Part shown: one piece after another, positions 20,348 through 21,519 of the stretch | Layout: each line of letters opens with the position of its first letter | How positions within the stretch are numbered: position 1 is the stretch's first letter | Assembly: GCA_964564535.1 (NCBI GenBank) | Contig: CAZMBH010000011.1 | Coordinates: forward strand, 1-21,519 | Length of the DNA stretch: 21,519 nucleotides | DNA from: GWC2-37-13 sp964564535 | GTDB taxonomy: Bacteria > Patescibacteriota > Microgenomatia > UBA1406 > GWC2-37-13 | Reading direction: 5' to 3' | Made by a program: the position numbers and the translations under genes | The notes under the pieces: model-generated | The model's input: only the letters and a program-made list of their open reading frames with translations | What the model was told of the DNA's origin: nothing | Databases searched by the model: none

Positions 20348-21370
20348 ATGGCAACTAAAACTTTGGCATTTTTATATAACGTCCGTCATGATTATTTAGA
20401 TGTTAATGATTATCGTAATCAACTTGAAGCTGATTTTGATGATCCGATTACAACTAAGTGGCAGATCAAGCATTTAGAAAATCTCGGATTTAAAATTATA
20501 CCAATTGAAGCAAATGAAAATGCGTATTTAAAACTAAAAAAACATAAAAATGATATAGATATTGCATTTAATGTGGCGGAAGGTATTTATGGACGTGACC
20601 GGGAACTGCAAATTCCGGCGATTCTTGAAATGTTGCAAATCCCATATACAGGATCTTCTCCACTCACTCATGCTTTCTCTTTGAATAAAGCCAAAGCCAA
20701 ACAAATTTTTATCGCCGAAGGAATACCTACGGCACCTTTCCAAATAATTAAAGATAAGGATTTTGTTCTAGACGATAAATTAAAATATCCGCTAATCGTA
20801 AAGCCTGTAGCTCAAGGATCGAGTATGGGAATTACTAACAAAAGTGTTGTTTATGATATTGTTTCTCTAAAAAAACAAGTTAAAAAAATTATTACTGCTT
20901 TCAAAGAAGCAGCTCTTGTTGAACCGTTTTTGGAGGGGCGGGAATTTTCCATTGCGATGATTGGAAACCCGGGAGAAATTCTCCCAATTATAGAACCAAA
21001 TCATAGTATCCTTCCTAAAGGCTATCTCCCCTTTGATTCTTATGAGGTAAAATGGTACTTTGAAGAGCAAGGTCACTCTAATTATTTAATGTGTCCGGCA
21101 AAAATTGATGCAAGCTTGGAATCAGAAATAAGAAAAATTTGCCATCAGGTTTGGAAAGCCCTTGAGGTCCTTGATTGGTGTCGAATTGATATAAAATGCG
21201 ATAAAGAGAATAACCCTTATGTTTTGGAAATTAATTCTCCAGCCGGATTAATTCCGCCAGAGGTATCAACGACTTCATATTTTCCCTTGGCCGCCAGAAC
21301 AGCAGGTATGAATTACGAACAAATGCTTTTGAAAATTATCAAGTCTGCTTTAAGAAGATATAAAAAATAG
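20348..21370 (+). CDS. D-Ala-D-Ala ligase-like ATP-grasp protein
   Basis: From ATG 20348 the protein is 340 aa. It has FNVAEGIYGRDRELQIPAIL (74-93), IPYTGSSPLTHAFSLNKAKAK (98-118), YPLIVKPVAQGSSMGI (147-162, complete glycine loop), VEPFLEGREFSIAMIG (191-206), a SYEVKWYFEEQGHS loop (231-244), RIDIKCD (279-285) and LEINSPAGLIPPE (293-305). All ATP- and metal-binding positions are conserved, so it should be an active amino-acid ligase; D-Ala dipeptide for peptidoglycan is the default, but this branch is broader than DdlA/B. Upstream starts at 20327 (TTG) or 20336 (ATG) are possible. The start overlaps the preceding gene by 11 nt, and the stop is 5 nt from the 3' end of convergent tRNA-Val. Confidence 0.88.
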   Translation: MATKTLAFLYNVRHDYLDVNDYRNQLEADFDDPITTKWQIKHLENLGFKIIPIEANENAYLKLKKHKNDIDIAFNVAEGIYGRDRELQIPAILEMLQIPYTGSSPLTHAFSLNKAKAKQIFIAEGIPTAPFQIIKDKDFVLDDKLKYPLIVKPVAQGSSMGITNKSVVYDIVSLKKQVKKIITAFKEAALVEPFLEGREFSIAMIGNPGEILPIIEPNHSILPKGYLPFDSYEVKWYFEEQGHSNYLMCPAKIDASLESEIRKICHQVWKALEVLDWCRIDIKCDKENNPYVLEINSPAGLIPPEVSTTSYFPLAARTAGMNYEQMLLKIIKSALRRYKK

Positions 21371-21375
21371 TGCTG

Positions 21376-21448
21376 TGGACGCTGAGGGACTCGAACCCCC
21401 GACATTTGCGATGTAAACGCAACGCTCTACCAACTGAGCTAAGCGTCC
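21376..21448 (-). tRNA. tRNA-Val (anticodon TAC)
   Basis: Complete minus-strand cloverleaf of 73 nt: acceptor GGACGCT/AGCGTCC, D arm GCTCAGTTGGTAGAGC, anticodon stem TTGCG/CGCAA around TTTACAT (anticodon TAC), T arm GGGGG-TTCGAGT-CCCTC with one G/T pair, discriminator A. CCA is not encoded. It follows the tRNA-Ile gene by 10 nt on the same strand. Confidence 0.96.
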
Positions 21449-21458
21449 GAGACCCGAG

Positions 21459-21519
21459 TGGGTGCGGATGGAATCGAACCATCGCTCTGTTCTTTATCAG
21501 AGAACTGTTTTACCATTAA
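21459..21519 (-). tRNA. tRNA-Ile (anticodon GAT), cut by the window edge
   Basis: Minus-strand 3' portion of a tRNA: anticodon stem GTTCT/AGAAC around CTGATAA (anticodon GAT), variable loop AGAGC, T arm GATGG-TTCGATT-CCATC, acceptor 3' strand CGCACCC and discriminator A. The 5' acceptor strand and the beginning of the D arm lie beyond position 21519. CCA is not encoded. It forms a tandem pair with tRNA-Val. Confidence 0.9.

Overview
This AT-rich 21.5 kb window looks chromosomal and most resembles a Candidate Phyla Radiation bacterium (Patescibacteria), probably a Microgenomates-like lineage. That placement is an inference from several features: translation and DNA-metabolism proteins cut to a minimal size (EF-Ts of 149 aa, a DnaX of 346 aa without the tau extension), tightly packed operons with overlaps of 1 to 4 nt, tRNA genes without encoded CCA, and almost no Shine-Dalgarno sequences. 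TGA is a normal stop here (for example rpsU), so the code appears standard.

Layout. At the left end, reading leftward, are a MIP18/SufT-like Fe-S assembly gene, a charged coiled-coil protein and tRNA-Pro(CGG). Diverging from them and reading right are RNase J and recR, separated by an 85-bp nested palindromic repeat. From about 12.5 kb down to 3.4 kb nearly everything reads leftward: rpsB-tsf-frr-rseP-(CMP kinase-like)-proS-(DHH-like), then rpsU-ybeY-dnaX-ybaB-prs. Two long, imperfect hairpin repeats built from short CAAG/CTTG-type units sit in two gaps of this block.

At 12.57-13.18 kb lies a small mobile unit: a REP-associated tyrosine transposase (RAYT) bracketed by three GTAG-headed REP hairpins whose stems covary. 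A small membrane-protein gene follows. Next comes a leftward operon of a membrane-anchored, degenerate two-AAA Clp-like ATPase, thymidylate kinase, an anchored Ig-like protein and galU. Diverging from the Clp-like gene through overlapping -35 boxes is a rightward operon of three tandem ATP-grasp ligases: one PGM1-like with a preATP-grasp region, one divergent D-Ala-D-Ala-ligase-like, and one canonical D-Ala-D-Ala-ligase-like. It runs directly into a leftward tRNA-Val(TAC)/tRNA-Ile(GAT) pair, the last cut by the window edge.

Functionally the window is mostly housekeeping: translation (S2, EF-Ts, RRF, ProRS, S21, YbeY, tRNAs), RNA decay (RNase J), repair and replication (RecR, DnaX, YbaB), nucleotide supply (Prs, Tmk, CMP kinase-like) and envelope work (RseP, GalU, ATP-grasp ligases). 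The least ordinary parts are the ATP-grasp trio with its divergent Clp-like neighbour, the RAYT/REP unit, the hairpin repeats, a YbeY lacking most of its metal site, and a recurring -10 box 6-11 nt before start codons that implies leaderless mRNAs. No gene-free stretch exceeds 300 bases.
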